Source: Helicobacter bilis (GTDB lineage Bacteria > Campylobacterota > Campylobacteria > Campylobacterales > Helicobacteraceae). Taken from it: a DNA stretch of 64,000 bases. The position numbers and the translations under genes were made by a program. The DNA lies in the NCBI RefSeq assembly GCF_001999985.1, contig NZ_CP019645.1:434001-498000 (forward strand), written 5' to 3'. Positions 25,782 to 34,925 of the stretch are shown here, piece by piece (the first letter of the stretch is position 1; each line of letters begins with the position of its first letter). The notes below the pieces were generated by a model. The model made no database searches. It was not told the DNA's origin and saw only the letters and a program-made list of their open reading frames with translations.

Positions 25782-25864
25782 AAAACAAAATATCCCCCCC
25801 TTTAAATGAACACAAAAACAAACTAATATACAAAACAAATACTCACAACACAGGAGCTAAGACA

Positions 25865-27028
25865 ATGAGTTACACTCTAACAGATATTATAAATAACCCT
25901 AACATAGGCATTGAAATCGGCAAAGAAATAGAGTCTATGAGTTGGATTAAAAGCCCTTTTGAACCACTTGTAGGGCAGGGAAGCGACAGAGGCATAAGAA
26001 GTTATCAAATCGCAAATAAACAGCCATTCCGCCCACGACTTAAAGCAAGATTGACCGGCACAGGAGTCCAAGATAATGAGGAATTTCAAACAAATTATGA
26101 TGAAATGGAAATCCTAAATCAGACAATTTACCCAAAAATTAGCGGTAATGGTTTATTAAGCCCAGTATTTCATTATAGTGAAATGCAGTTTATTGACTTT
26201 GAAAAAGAAGCAAAAGATAGCCTTGCTACATGGATGATGGATACAAGAGATAAGCAATTTATAGCCGCTTTAACAAATGATTTAACAAACTGCGTAGTAG
26301 CTGATGCCACAAATGGCTACAAAGACACCACAGCTGAGACAAGTGTCAAAAATGCAAGTAAAAAGATACAAAAGGGCGATACAATCAGCGTTAAAGCAAT
26401 CCGCAGGGCGATTTTTCTAGCAAGGACTGGCATTGATTATAAAAATAGAGAGATTTTCCCACTTAAACCAATCCGCGCACAAAGCATGAGTAATGGCGGC
26501 ATAAGCACAATGCACTATTCTTATATTATTATGCTTGATAGCTATGGAATCCAGCAGTTAAAGAATGATGAAGAATGGCGAGACATGCAAAAATACGCAG
26601 GGGAGAGAGGACCTAGCAATAATCTTTTTATGGGATTAGTAGGCATGATTGATGGCTGTCCAGTATTAGACTTTGGCGTATGGAGTGAAGCAGCAGCGGG
26701 ATTATGCAATTCTGAAGTCAAAGATAAAGACTTTTTACGCTTTTTAAATAAAGATAACACACATAATAAGATTGTAAAGCCTAGTGATTATGCAGACGCA
26801 CAGCCAGTGTCAATTGGCTTTTTAATTGGAGCTAGTGCATTGTTAATCGCTGGGAATCTAAGCCCTAGAATGTATGTAGAACAAAAAGATGCAGGAAGAA
26901 AAATCGCAGTAGGTATGGATAGAGTTATGGCAATTGCTAAGGCTAGATTTGGTGAAGATGATAATGGGTTATTAAAGTATAGTGGGCAGGATTTTGCCAC
27001 GATTGGGTTGTTTTATTCTAAAGAATAA
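25865..27028 (+). CDS. N4-gp56-type (DUF4043) phage major capsid protein
   Basis: The family forms the icosahedral shell of N4-like and related podophages. Start ATG 25865 is chosen because AGGAG precedes it; an upstream in-frame ATG (25742) overlaps the leader hairpin region. The 387 residues show the pattern LKARLTGTGVQDNEEF, then IYPKISGNGLLSPVFHYSEMQFIDFEKEAKDSLATWMMD and DKQFIAALTND. The later HK97-like core includes YIIMLDSYGIQQLKNDEEWR. Length is normal for the group. No terminase, portal or protease gene is adjacent. Identification is from pattern recall and should be confirmed by profile search. Confidence 0.75.
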   Translation: MSYTLTDIINNPNIGIEIGKEIESMSWIKSPFEPLVGQGSDRGIRSYQIANKQPFRPRLKARLTGTGVQDNEEFQTNYDEMEILNQTIYPKISGNGLLSPVFHYSEMQFIDFEKEAKDSLATWMMDTRDKQFIAALTNDLTNCVVADATNGYKDTTAETSVKNASKKIQKGDTISVKAIRRAIFLARTGIDYKNREIFPLKPIRAQSMSNGGISTMHYSYIIMLDSYGIQQLKNDEEWRDMQKYAGERGPSNNLFMGLVGMIDGCPVLDFGVWSEAAAGLCNSEVKDKDFLRFLNKDNTHNKIVKPSDYADAQPVSIGFLIGASALLIAGNLSPRMYVEQKDAGRKIAVGMDRVMAIAKARFGEDDNGLLKYSGQDFATIGLFYSKE

Positions 27029-27054
27029 AATTTAGTTAGCGTTTGTCTTGCGGA

Positions 27055-27141
27055 CACTTTTAAGGGAATTATCGCTTTTTTGTTCGGTCATGTATGTATA
27101 ATACACTCCCTCTCAAAAAATCTCAATAACCCTTAAAATTG
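27055..27141. promoter_or_regulatory. Large imperfect hairpin, type B copy 1
   Basis: CACTTTTAAGGG...TTTTTTG pairs with CAAAAAA...CCCTTAAAATTG across a TGTA-TGTATAA-TACA tip. It lies 26 bp after the capsid stop and belongs to a 140-bp block repeated at 27986-28127. The matching pair in the second copy changes GGG/CCC to GTG/CAC, a compensatory change. It could be a terminator-like or RNA-processing element. Confidence 0.55.
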
Positions 27142-27283
27142 CCGCAGCACATACTTCACGCTTTAAAGTCTCTAGTTTGCAATTTGCAAATCTTAGAATC
27201 TAGTTTAGTTACATGCAAGGCGATAAAGCTAAAAAGCAAGGCAGCCTAAAAGGCAGATAAACCACTTTCCTGCTATAAAAAAA

Positions 27284-27331
27284 GGTAAATCATTAATTTG
27301 TTACCACGAGATGAAAGCTTTAAAAAATTAA
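27284..27331 (+). promoter_or_regulatory. Shared leader with mini-ORF MKALKN
   Basis: The 38 bases 27284-27321 (GGTAAATCATTAATTTG, then TTACCACGAGATGAAAG) recur identically at 28223-28260. Here they run into a mini-ORF (27311-27331, MKALKN stop), followed by AAAAAAGGATAAC and the start of the next gene. Identity over noncoding bases points to a common regulatory or recombination origin. Confidence 0.6.
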
Positions 27332-27344
27332 AAAAGGATAACAA

Positions 27345-28010
27345 ATGGCACTAAGGCGTAAAACACCACAAGATAAAGACATTCAGCAATTACAAATAAA
27401 AGAATTACAAGAAATTGTAACAAATCTCACAAAAGAAATACAAGAGCTAAAAGAGCAACAAAAAAGCGAGGGCAATTTAGGCGAAGTGGTGAATACACTT
27501 ATACAAGAGATTAAGGGTTTGCAAGATTTTACATTTTCGTTGCAGAAAACCTTAAAAGAACATGCAGAAAATAGTCAATACCTACTCTCTAAGATTAATA
27601 AAACCGAAGGTATTGCAGATAAAAACGCAGGTGATATTTATAACCTAAAGATAAAAGAGGGTTTGCATAGTGATTTACTCGATAGGGCAAAGCCTATTAT
27701 TGAGATTGCAGATCCTTTGTCTACAGTTGCATTTAGAATCCAAAAGCTAGAAACAAGTTTGCAAAAAGTTAAGGATTTTAACCCCCAAGAGTTAAAAGAG
27801 AGAGAAGAAGTAAATACTAATTGTATAACCGATTTGCAAACAGACTTTTTATTGCATGGGCAAATGTTGGCAGATTTAAGACTAGAGATTGAAAAAGTAA
27901 AAAAACTTCAAGCCCTGCATGATAAGCAAATACACGCCCTGAAGCATGAAGTAAGTAAAAGTGTATGGGAAAAATTGTTTAAGTGGCGTTTGTCTTTTGG
28001 ACGCTTTTAA
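27345..28010 (+). CDS. Coiled-coil island protein
   Basis: 221 residues, almost entirely predicted helix with heptad patterns (IQQLQIKELQEIVTNLTKEIQELKEQQ; LRLEIEKVKKLQALHDKQIHALKHEV). No signal or enzymatic motif. Its last codons (KWRLSFGRF) are encoded by the start of the repeated type B block, so its C-terminus was probably created or altered when that block was inserted or duplicated. It lies between the capsid and the fibre gene and is likely a structural or scaffold-like protein. This is inference from position. Confidence 0.6.
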   Translation: MALRRKTPQDKDIQQLQIKELQEIVTNLTKEIQELKEQQKSEGNLGEVVNTLIQEIKGLQDFTFSLQKTLKEHAENSQYLLSKINKTEGIADKNAGDIYNLKIKEGLHSDLLDRAKPIIEIADPLSTVAFRIQKLETSLQKVKDFNPQELKEREEVNTNCITDLQTDFLLHGQMLADLRLEIEKVKKLQALHDKQIHALKHEVSKSVWEKLFKWRLSFGRF

Positions 28011-28127
28011 GTGAGTTATCAATTTTTGTTCGGTCATTACCTATTATAGGTAACTCCCTTCACAAAAATTTCAACAACACTTAAAATCGCCTCAAAATAC
28101 TTCACGCTTTAAAGTCTCTAGTTTGCA
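27986..28127. repeat. Type B intergenic block with large hairpin, copy 2
   Basis: Direct repeat of 27039-27181, starting GCGTTTGTCTT and ending CTTTAAAGTCTCTAGTTTGCA. The hairpin occupies 28002-28089: CGCTTTTAAGTG pairs with CACTTAAAATCG, ATTTTTGT with ACAAAAAT, and the tip TTACCT-ATTAT-AGGTAA is perfect. It begins inside the coiled-coil gene and ends in the gap before the fibre gene leader. Confidence 0.7.
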
Positions 28128-28147
28128 GTTAAAGCAAACAGGCAGAT

Positions 28148-28219
28148 TTGTCATCAAAGCCCAAACATCTTTTTATTTGCAAAGCTAGAGATATTTCGCC
28201 TTGCGGCTCAACATGACAA
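28148..28219. repeat. Dispersed palindromic repeat (degenerate)
   Basis: TTGTCAT at 28148 and AAACATCT are mirrored by AGATATTTCG and GGCTCAACATGACAA ending at 28219. The left arm is more eroded than in the copies at 22144 and 23284. It separates the type B block from the shared 38-base leader. Confidence 0.65.
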
Positions 28220-28282
28220 AAGGGTAAATCATTAATTTGTTACCACGAGATGAAAGCTTTTAAAATTAAAAAAGGATTAAAT

Positions 28283-30526
28283 ATGAATGACACACAAGAA
28301 TTTCAAAGAACAACAATAGCAGAAGTTACACAAAACACACAAGCAGATTCTAGCCCAGATGAAAGCCAAAAGATGGGCGAAGCAAATGCACTAGATTCTA
28401 AAACACAAGACACACAAACAGAATCTACACAAGCCCAAAGCATTACAGAGCAATTACATAACGCCATGCAAGAAGTGGATAAACAAATAGCCCAAGAAGT
28501 AAAAGATAAAAAAGCAGACCTAGCAAACCCAATAAATCCCCCACAAAGCATAACCCAAGCCGATAAAGACAGGCTAGAAAAAGTTTATACAGATATGCAA
28601 AACGCACTCACACAGAATGCAAACTTTATTATTAAAACAGATTTAAGCCTAAGGGGCATTACTGAACTCATTGCTATTATGCGTATTTTAAATGACTTTT
28701 ATCTCTATCATGTAGAATTGCTTAAAGACAATAAAGAAAGCATTGAGGTAGCAGTCATTGACATTGAAGCGATGAATAAGAGATTTAGCGAAATGGTGAG
28801 ACTTGCAAACGGCTACATCATGCAAGCCTTAAAAGAAATAGATAATGCAAACGCTACTTCCCTTGCCCTGCGTAATGAAATAGAAGCCCTGCATGATGCT
28901 TGTCAGCTAGATTTAGCCGATACAAAAAACACCATGCAAAAGGTTACACAAACCTATGAGAAATTACAGCTTATAGAACATAATATAGGGAATTTAGAAC
29001 AAGCCATAGAAGAGTTTGAGAGGCTTACAGAGAATAACGAAAGCCTTTTAAATGATATGCGAGATTTCTTAAATACAGAGTTAAATAACGCAATAGCTGC
29101 GTTAATGCTAAAAAAAGAAGAGTATGAAAGAGATTTGCAAGATAATTACACAGGTTTGCAAGAAGCATTCAACAAGCTTTTAGCACAACTCCAAACACAA
29201 GCCCAAGATTTCATAGTAGAATCAAATCAAATAAAAACAGACACAATCAATGAGATAAATTCTGTTGCAAACAATAGACTCCAAGAAGTAAAAGCCCTTG
29301 ATACTGAAGTAAATGCAAGACTAACAGCCTTGCGTGATGAATCTTTACAAGCCCTAGATACAAAGAAAACAGAGGGGCTTTTAGAGTTAGAGACAAAGGC
29401 AAATGAACTAGCCACAGAATGCAATACTAAAAAAGAGTTATACCTCCAAGCAATCACAGATTTAAGCGAAAAAAGCTTAGAATCTATCACAGCAAAAGGC
29501 GATGAGAAAAAAGCCGAACTAGAAACACATACGCAAAACTTCATACAAGAAGCAGAAAATAAAAAGCAAGAGATAACAAATACGCTAGATTCTAAAAAAG
29601 CCGAGTTAGAACAAGCAAAAGAAAATGGGCTAAATGAGATACGACAAGAGGCAAGCACACATGAGACACAACTCCAAACCAAGCTAGAAGAAAGCCTAGA
29701 ATCTATCATTCAAAAAGGTGAGGAAAAAATACAAGAAATAGAAAACAACACCACACAAGCAAATACAAATCTAGACTCTAAACTCCAAGAGATAGAAACA
29801 AAAACACAGCAAGTAGAAAACAATGTCAATACAATGATACAAGAGCATAATACGCATTTAAACAGCTTTGCTACACAATCACAAGAAGCCTTAAATGCGA
29901 TTAAAACAGAGGGTATGCAAGAGATTCGCACAGAAGCCCAAAGACTATTAGAACAAATCAAAAATAACACGACCACACTTGATCAAAATGTAAGGCAAGA
30001 GTATGAGACATGGCTTTTAAACTTGCAAAATAAAGGACAAGAAGCACAGACTTTAATACAAGAGGGCATAAATACAACAATCCCAAATGCCCTGCAAAAC
30101 TCTCAAACAGAGCTAGAGACGAAGAAAGAAGAGCATTTACAAAGCATAGATTCACAAAAAGAAAGCAGTTTAGAATCTATAAATGAACTCACAGAACAGA
30201 CAATAAGTCAGCTAAAAAGCACATTTTCTTTTTTAATGAGTGATTTAACTCATGAAAATTTCACACAGACAACAACCTGGAATAAGCCACAAAATGTAAA
30301 AAGAGTGTTTGTAAATGTCTTAGGTGGCACAGGGGCAAATAATGCCACAACAAGAGGCACGCCCTCTTCCTTTGGCAGTTTTGTAACCGCGCAAGGTGGC
30401 GTGGGAAATGCAGGGGGAAATGGGCAGTTTGGGGAAATGAAGTTTAGCATTGTGGATATACCAGAGAGTGAGACTAGCATAAATGTAAGTATTGGAGCAG
30501 GGGGAAGTGTGGATATATTTTATTAA
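28283..30526 (+). CDS. Phage tail-fibre-like protein: long coiled coil with glycine-rich tip
   Basis: Start ATG 28283 is supported by AAAAAAGGATTAAAT. An in-frame ATG at 28250 belongs to the shared MKAFK leader, which in this copy has no stop and would add 11 residues. Residues about 60-640 are a long alanine/glutamate/glutamine-rich helical shaft with quasi-repeats such as (L)ESI-x-KGEEK and KKAELE. The C-terminal about 80 residues switch to VKRVFVNVLGGTGANNATTRG...GGVGNAGGNGQFGEMKFSIV...VSIGAGGSVDIFY. That is the glycine-rich tip found at the ends of phage receptor-binding fibres. It is the last island gene before rimO. Confidence 0.7.
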   Translation: MNDTQEFQRTTIAEVTQNTQADSSPDESQKMGEANALDSKTQDTQTESTQAQSITEQLHNAMQEVDKQIAQEVKDKKADLANPINPPQSITQADKDRLEKVYTDMQNALTQNANFIIKTDLSLRGITELIAIMRILNDFYLYHVELLKDNKESIEVAVIDIEAMNKRFSEMVRLANGYIMQALKEIDNANATSLALRNEIEALHDACQLDLADTKNTMQKVTQTYEKLQLIEHNIGNLEQAIEEFERLTENNESLLNDMRDFLNTELNNAIAALMLKKEEYERDLQDNYTGLQEAFNKLLAQLQTQAQDFIVESNQIKTDTINEINSVANNRLQEVKALDTEVNARLTALRDESLQALDTKKTEGLLELETKANELATECNTKKELYLQAITDLSEKSLESITAKGDEKKAELETHTQNFIQEAENKKQEITNTLDSKKAELEQAKENGLNEIRQEASTHETQLQTKLEESLESIIQKGEEKIQEIENNTTQANTNLDSKLQEIETKTQQVENNVNTMIQEHNTHLNSFATQSQEALNAIKTEGMQEIRTEAQRLLEQIKNNTTTLDQNVRQEYETWLLNLQNKGQEAQTLIQEGINTTIPNALQNSQTELETKKEEHLQSIDSQKESSLESINELTEQTISQLKSTFSFLMSDLTHENFTQTTTWNKPQNVKRVFVNVLGGTGANNATTRGTPSSFGSFVTAQGGVGNAGGNGQFGEMKFSIVDIPESETSINVSIGAGGSVDIFY

Positions 30527-30607
30527 GTTAGGCGTTTTCTCAATTGCATAACAAACCAAAAAGTCTAATATATAGTTGGGCTTGGGCTATTAACAATTGC
30601 TATCGTA

Positions 30608-31903
30608 TCACTCAAAGCGATTTTTTATACTACCAATTAGGATATTATCCTTTGTTTGTGTGATATGCACATTATAGTAGCCCGGTCCGCTATATTCACC
30701 ATCATTTATGAGAATCTCACCATCAATATCCTTTGCCCATCTCATATCTCTTGCACTATAAAAATGTGGGCTCAACATGCTTTTACCCTCGATAATGCAG
30801 GGGATATGTGTATCTAGCATGGCAGAAAAATGTTGCTTATCAATTTTTGCTAGAATCTTTTTTACTTTATTAATGCGTTGTGTGCGTATCTTTCGCGGGA
30901 TTTCTTCTAGCTTTCCAGCTTCTGTGTCCTCTTCTTTTGAGTATTCAAACACATTTAATCTATCAAAGCGAAAAGATTCTAAAAACTCACAAAGAGCGTT
31001 AAAATCGTCTTCAGTTTCTGTTGGATAGCCTACAATCACACTGCTACGCACAAAGCTATTTGGGATTTTTTTCATATATTCAAGTAGTTTCATCATGTCT
31101 TTATGGCTTCTTTGCATGTGTGAAAGCACGGATTTTGCACTATGCTGTATTGGCATGTCATAGTAGTTTTGAAAAATTTGTGAATTTGCAATGCCATCTA
31201 GCAGCGCTATATCTGTAGAGCTTGGATATAGATAAAGGATTCTGGCACTCTTAATCGCCCCTTGTGCGTCTATAGCATTAATAAGTTTTAAAAGTCCATC
31301 ATTCACACCTTTATCACGCAAAAATGAGCTTGTATCTTGTGCGATAAAGCTTATATCCTTATAGCCCTCTTTTGCTAGAGATTCCACTTCATTCAATATG
31401 GAATCTATGCTTCTGCTTTGTAGCTTACCCTTAAAGTTAGGGATAGCACAAAATGAGCATTGCTGATTGCAACCTTCGCTAATTTTCACATAAGCATGGA
31501 TTTGTGAGCCTGTAATCACTCGCTTTTCATCTTTTTGCAAATATACGCTATCATTCATTACGCCTTTTTTGTCTTTAATCATTGTATCTATTTTGTCATA
31601 ATCACTCACACCTGTGAGAATGTCAATCTCTGGAATCATCTCTTTAATCTCTTTTGCATAGCGTGCTACAAGACAGCCACTAGCCACTAGCAATGCCCCC
31701 TTTTTACGCCCCTCTAATGCTTCAAATATATGTCCTAAACTTTCTTTTTTTGCTGCCTCGATAAAACCGCAAGTATTGATTATAATCACATCGGCACTGC
31801 CTAAATCCTGCGTGATCTCATAATCTTGCAATTTACCTAACATAACTTCAGAATCTACAAGATTCTTAGAACACCCAAGTGAGACTACATGGAGTTTTTT
31901 CAT
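30608..31903 (-). CDS. rimO: Ribosomal protein S12 methylthiotransferase RimO
   Basis: A radical-SAM methylthiotransferase that modifies an aspartate of ribosomal protein S12. The N-terminal UPF0004 domain has the three cluster cysteines (SLGCSKN, INTCGFI, ASGCLVARY). The radical-SAM site is CNQQCSFCAIP, and a TRAM-like C-terminus (IPCIIEGKSM, IGSIKNRF) is present. Length 431 fits RimO rather than MiaB. It converges on the end of the phage-derived island, which stops 80 bp before it, so this gene marks intact core DNA on the right side. Confidence 0.94.
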   Translation of the reverse strand: MKKLHVVSLGCSKNLVDSEVMLGKLQDYEITQDLGSADVIIINTCGFIEAAKKESLGHIFEALEGRKKGALLVASGCLVARYAKEIKEMIPEIDILTGVSDYDKIDTMIKDKKGVMNDSVYLQKDEKRVITGSQIHAYVKISEGCNQQCSFCAIPNFKGKLQSRSIDSILNEVESLAKEGYKDISFIAQDTSSFLRDKGVNDGLLKLINAIDAQGAIKSARILYLYPSSTDIALLDGIANSQIFQNYYDMPIQHSAKSVLSHMQRSHKDMMKLLEYMKKIPNSFVRSSVIVGYPTETEDDFNALCEFLESFRFDRLNVFEYSKEEDTEAGKLEEIPRKIRTQRINKVKKILAKIDKQHFSAMLDTHIPCIIEGKSMLSPHFYSARDMRWAKDIDGEILINDGEYSGPGYYNVHITQTKDNILIGSIKNRFE

Positions 31904-32223
31904 AATTGCTATTCCTTTTATATCAGCTTGTTTTGTCTATTTGTCGTATAAATTAACAGAGAGTTTATAGCAAAACTTTATGAGATATGGCAAATATGAA
32001 TGGCTTATGTAGCGACTCTATGCTTCGTTTATAGAATCTATTTTGCCATACAATCAATAGCTAAAAAATTAAACTCAATTTCAGAGTCTTTATATAGCCT
32101 TTTAAATTTTTAGATTCTACACAGCGCAAATAACACGATCCTAAAATTTGGATTCAAAATCATGTATCACTTACATTCAACTAAAATATATATATAATAA
32201 TAGTAATGGATATTATATTTTAT

Positions 32224-32252
32224 ATAATAATAAAATTTTATGCTATTATTAT
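32224..32252. promoter_or_regulatory. Candidate metal-responsive operator before the TonB-dependent receptor
   Basis: A 9-bp inverted repeat ATAATAATA / TATTATTAT with 11-base spacing lies in a very AT-rich stretch (about 32180-32265), 95 bp before the receptor start. It resembles Helicobacter Fur-type boxes (TAATAAT-type half sites). The remainder of the 442-bp gap between rimO and the receptor shows no ORF. Confidence 0.45.
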
Positions 32253-32345
32253 AATTAAATTTTGGTGTAAATACCTAAACATTGCTTGGCGTATAAAGCT
32301 GTATTTTTGTGTAAATGTCATAAAACTTGAAAGGATAATTTAATA

Positions 32346-34541
32346 ATGAAACATAAGGGAATATTTGGAATCTTTTTAATCTGTGTTTGGCTCAATGTTG
32401 CGTATGCGATAAACACAGAGGATAACAACACTCTTGATAAAGAGAAATCATCTGCAAAAAGCTATAAATTAAACAAAGTGATTGCCACTGTTAGCACAGC
32501 CACCGGTTTTGAACAGGAACTAAAGAATGCCCCAGCGTCCATGTCTATTATAACTAATAAAGACTTGCAAGGTCGTCCCATTCGTGATTTAGGCGATGCA
32601 GTCTCACAAATACCCGGAGTTAGCATTGATGCAGGGGCAACAAATACTGGCGGATACTCTGTGTCTATACGCGGTATGCCAAGTAGCTATACATTATTCC
32701 TTGTTGATGGCACAAGGCAAGATGTAAGCAGTGAAGCATTTCCAAACTTTAGCTTTTCTCAAGGCTCATTTATGCCGCCTATTAGTGCAATTGATAAAAT
32801 TGAAGTGATAAGAGGTCCTGCATCAGTAATTTATGGCAGTGATGCTATTGGCGGCGTTGTTAATGTTATCTTGAAAAGACACTTTGAAAAATGGGTGGGT
32901 AATGCAACCATAGAAACGACACTCCAAGAGAAAAATAATTTTGGGCATGTTGCAGGCGTTATGTTATTTAGTGCGGGTCCGCTTGATTCTGCAAAGAAGT
33001 GGTCTTTGCAAATTAGGGCAAAAGAATCCTATCAATTTGCACCAAAAACTTTTGTTGTGCCTATACCAAATAGTCAAACAACACTCACAGGCAATAGCTC
33101 AATCATTGGTGCAGGTGAGAATAATCAAGCACAAGTTGGCACAAGGCTTGGCTACACTATGAATGAAAATAATTACTTTTATGTTGATGCAGCACATTTT
33201 AATCAATGGTATGATCCAAATGTATTTGAAAATTCATTTTTTACACGCAATAATTTGATTGCACGACACCAAGGCAGTTATGGGGAAAAGGGGCTTATAC
33301 GCACAGATTCTAGTATGCAATATAACTCCATGTATAATCAAACTAGAAATCGTCTAGCACAAGATGTCATACTAGAACATAGGACAATTTTTCCATTTTG
33401 GCGTATGAAGATTATAGCAGGAGCTCAATATGTGTATAATAGTGTTGCAGCACTCAATGGCACTGCATTTGGCGGGGATACACCATCGCTTATAGATAGA
33501 CATACACTAAGTATTTATGCTGAAGATGAATATATGATACTTGATGATTTAATATTGACATTTGGCGGACGAATGAATGTCAATTCTGCATTCGGGTTTA
33601 ACTTCTCTCCAAGAGCATATCTCATTTACCATGCGATAGAAAATGAAACATTTGGCGATCTCACTATTAAGGGTGGCGTATCTACAGGTTACAAAATGCC
33701 AACTATTACAAATGTAACACCCGGGTGGAGCTCTAGCACAGGAAAAGGAGCTATTAGGGTATATGGAAATCCAGATTTAAAGCCAGAATCTTCTATTAAC
33801 TATGAACTTGCGGTTATGCATGACACAGATTATAGCGATATATCTGCTACCGCTTTTTTTACTCAGTTTTATGACAAAATTGCAAGTTATGCGGTTGCAA
33901 AAGGTGGGAGTTTGCCTGCAGGATTCACATGTGAGGCTAATTGGGCTAATGGTAATACTAGCAGTGGCACTATAAGTCCATCATGTCAAAGCTATTATAA
34001 TGTTGATAGTGCAATAAGCTATGGAATAGAGCTTGCCTTGCAATTAAAACCGATTGATATAGTGTATGGTGATATTGGTGCTACATTGTCATACACTTGG
34101 AATAAAAATGAAGCTACTTCTGGAAATAGCAAAGGCTTACCACTTACAGGGATACCAGAGCACACACTAAATATGGCGATAAATTATAACTACAATGATA
34201 TATTTGGCACATTTTTACGCGGTGAATTTCGTGCAAACCAACTTCGTATGAATGTATTAGGCAGAACGAGTTCTAAAGATGCACTAGAAACTTTCTATAA
34301 TAATAATCCGGGCTTAAGCATATATTATAAACCATATTTTCTTTTGCATCTAGGTGGCAATTATAATATCACTAATAATCTAAGGCTTAATTTTGGAATC
34401 TATAATCTTTTGGATCATAACTTTATTGATTATTATCTTGCTAAAAGTAGCTCTAATGGAAGTGCAACTACTGCTTATAATAACTATGCAACAATTTATG
34501 AAGGTAGAAGATATTATATTTCTGTAAGTATGGATTTTTAA
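32346..34541 (+). CDS. TonB-dependent outer-membrane receptor (FrpB/CirA-like)
   Basis: Imports a metal complex such as iron, heme or siderophore across the outer membrane with TonB energy. The signal peptide ends at VAYA (residue about 22). The plug domain (about 45-180) shows NAPASMSIITNKDLQGRPIRDLGDAVSQIPGV, SIRGMPSSYTLFLVDG and IDKIEVIRGPASVIYGSDAIGGVVNVI. A 22-strand barrel follows and ends in an aromatic residue (VSMDF). Length 731 is typical. The upstream AT-rich inverted repeat suggests Fur-like control. The substrate cannot be told from the sequence. Confidence 0.92.
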   Translation: MKHKGIFGIFLICVWLNVAYAINTEDNNTLDKEKSSAKSYKLNKVIATVSTATGFEQELKNAPASMSIITNKDLQGRPIRDLGDAVSQIPGVSIDAGATNTGGYSVSIRGMPSSYTLFLVDGTRQDVSSEAFPNFSFSQGSFMPPISAIDKIEVIRGPASVIYGSDAIGGVVNVILKRHFEKWVGNATIETTLQEKNNFGHVAGVMLFSAGPLDSAKKWSLQIRAKESYQFAPKTFVVPIPNSQTTLTGNSSIIGAGENNQAQVGTRLGYTMNENNYFYVDAAHFNQWYDPNVFENSFFTRNNLIARHQGSYGEKGLIRTDSSMQYNSMYNQTRNRLAQDVILEHRTIFPFWRMKIIAGAQYVYNSVAALNGTAFGGDTPSLIDRHTLSIYAEDEYMILDDLILTFGGRMNVNSAFGFNFSPRAYLIYHAIENETFGDLTIKGGVSTGYKMPTITNVTPGWSSSTGKGAIRVYGNPDLKPESSINYELAVMHDTDYSDISATAFFTQFYDKIASYAVAKGGSLPAGFTCEANWANGNTSSGTISPSCQSYYNVDSAISYGIELALQLKPIDIVYGDIGATLSYTWNKNEATSGNSKGLPLTGIPEHTLNMAINYNYNDIFGTFLRGEFRANQLRMNVLGRTSSKDALETFYNNNPGLSIYYKPYFLLHLGGNYNITNNLRLNFGIYNLLDHNFIDYYLAKSSSNGSATTAYNNYATIYEGRRYYISVSMDF

Positions 34542-34820
34542 CTGAGTATGATTTTATTTTGCAATATCACTATCACATATTAGAAAATAAAATAAGGGAT
34601 AACATGCAGATATGTGAAAGATGATTGCAGATAGTATTACAGAATCTTAAATAAAACAAAGAAGTCGTTTCAATGTGCATTTGGTTTGCATACACAGATT
34701 GCTTTAAACTAAATTTTAGAATCTTTATATAACTTTTTAAGCTTTTAGATTCTATAATTCGTGTTTTTATTTTCATAGACTTAATCCCCTACATATTTTA
34801 ATCATAATAAAGAAGGTAAT

Positions 34821-34916
34821 ATGGAAACTTTAGATATTGTGTTAGTGATATTTTTATTGCTGGTTGTTATTGTCGGTTTGGGTGGTTATATTTTCTTTGC
34901 GTATAAGAATAAATAA
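34821..34916 (+). CDS. 31-residue single-span membrane peptide before queH
   Basis: A short ORF with an AAGAAGGTAAT ribosome context encodes a 31-residue product. An acidic N-terminus METLDIV is followed by one hydrophobic span (VIFLLLVVIVGLGGYIFFAY) and ends in KNK. The stop is 9 bases before the queH start, which has its own AAGGAG. The size, span and spacing look like a genuine small membrane protein. No homologue is recalled. Confidence 0.6.
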   Translation: METLDIVLVIFLLLVVIVGLGGYIFFAYKNK

Positions 34917-34925
34917 GGAGCAATA

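Noticed and set aside
23440-28127. Integron attC sites, because structured repeats bracket single genes
   Set aside because: No integron integrase is present and the conserved attC core boxes are not found in the right order; the hairpins are described as a separate family.
34573-34776. 67-residue minus-strand ORF after the TonB receptor
   Set aside because: No ribosome site, composition of intergenic AATCT-rich DNA, and no recognisable domain.
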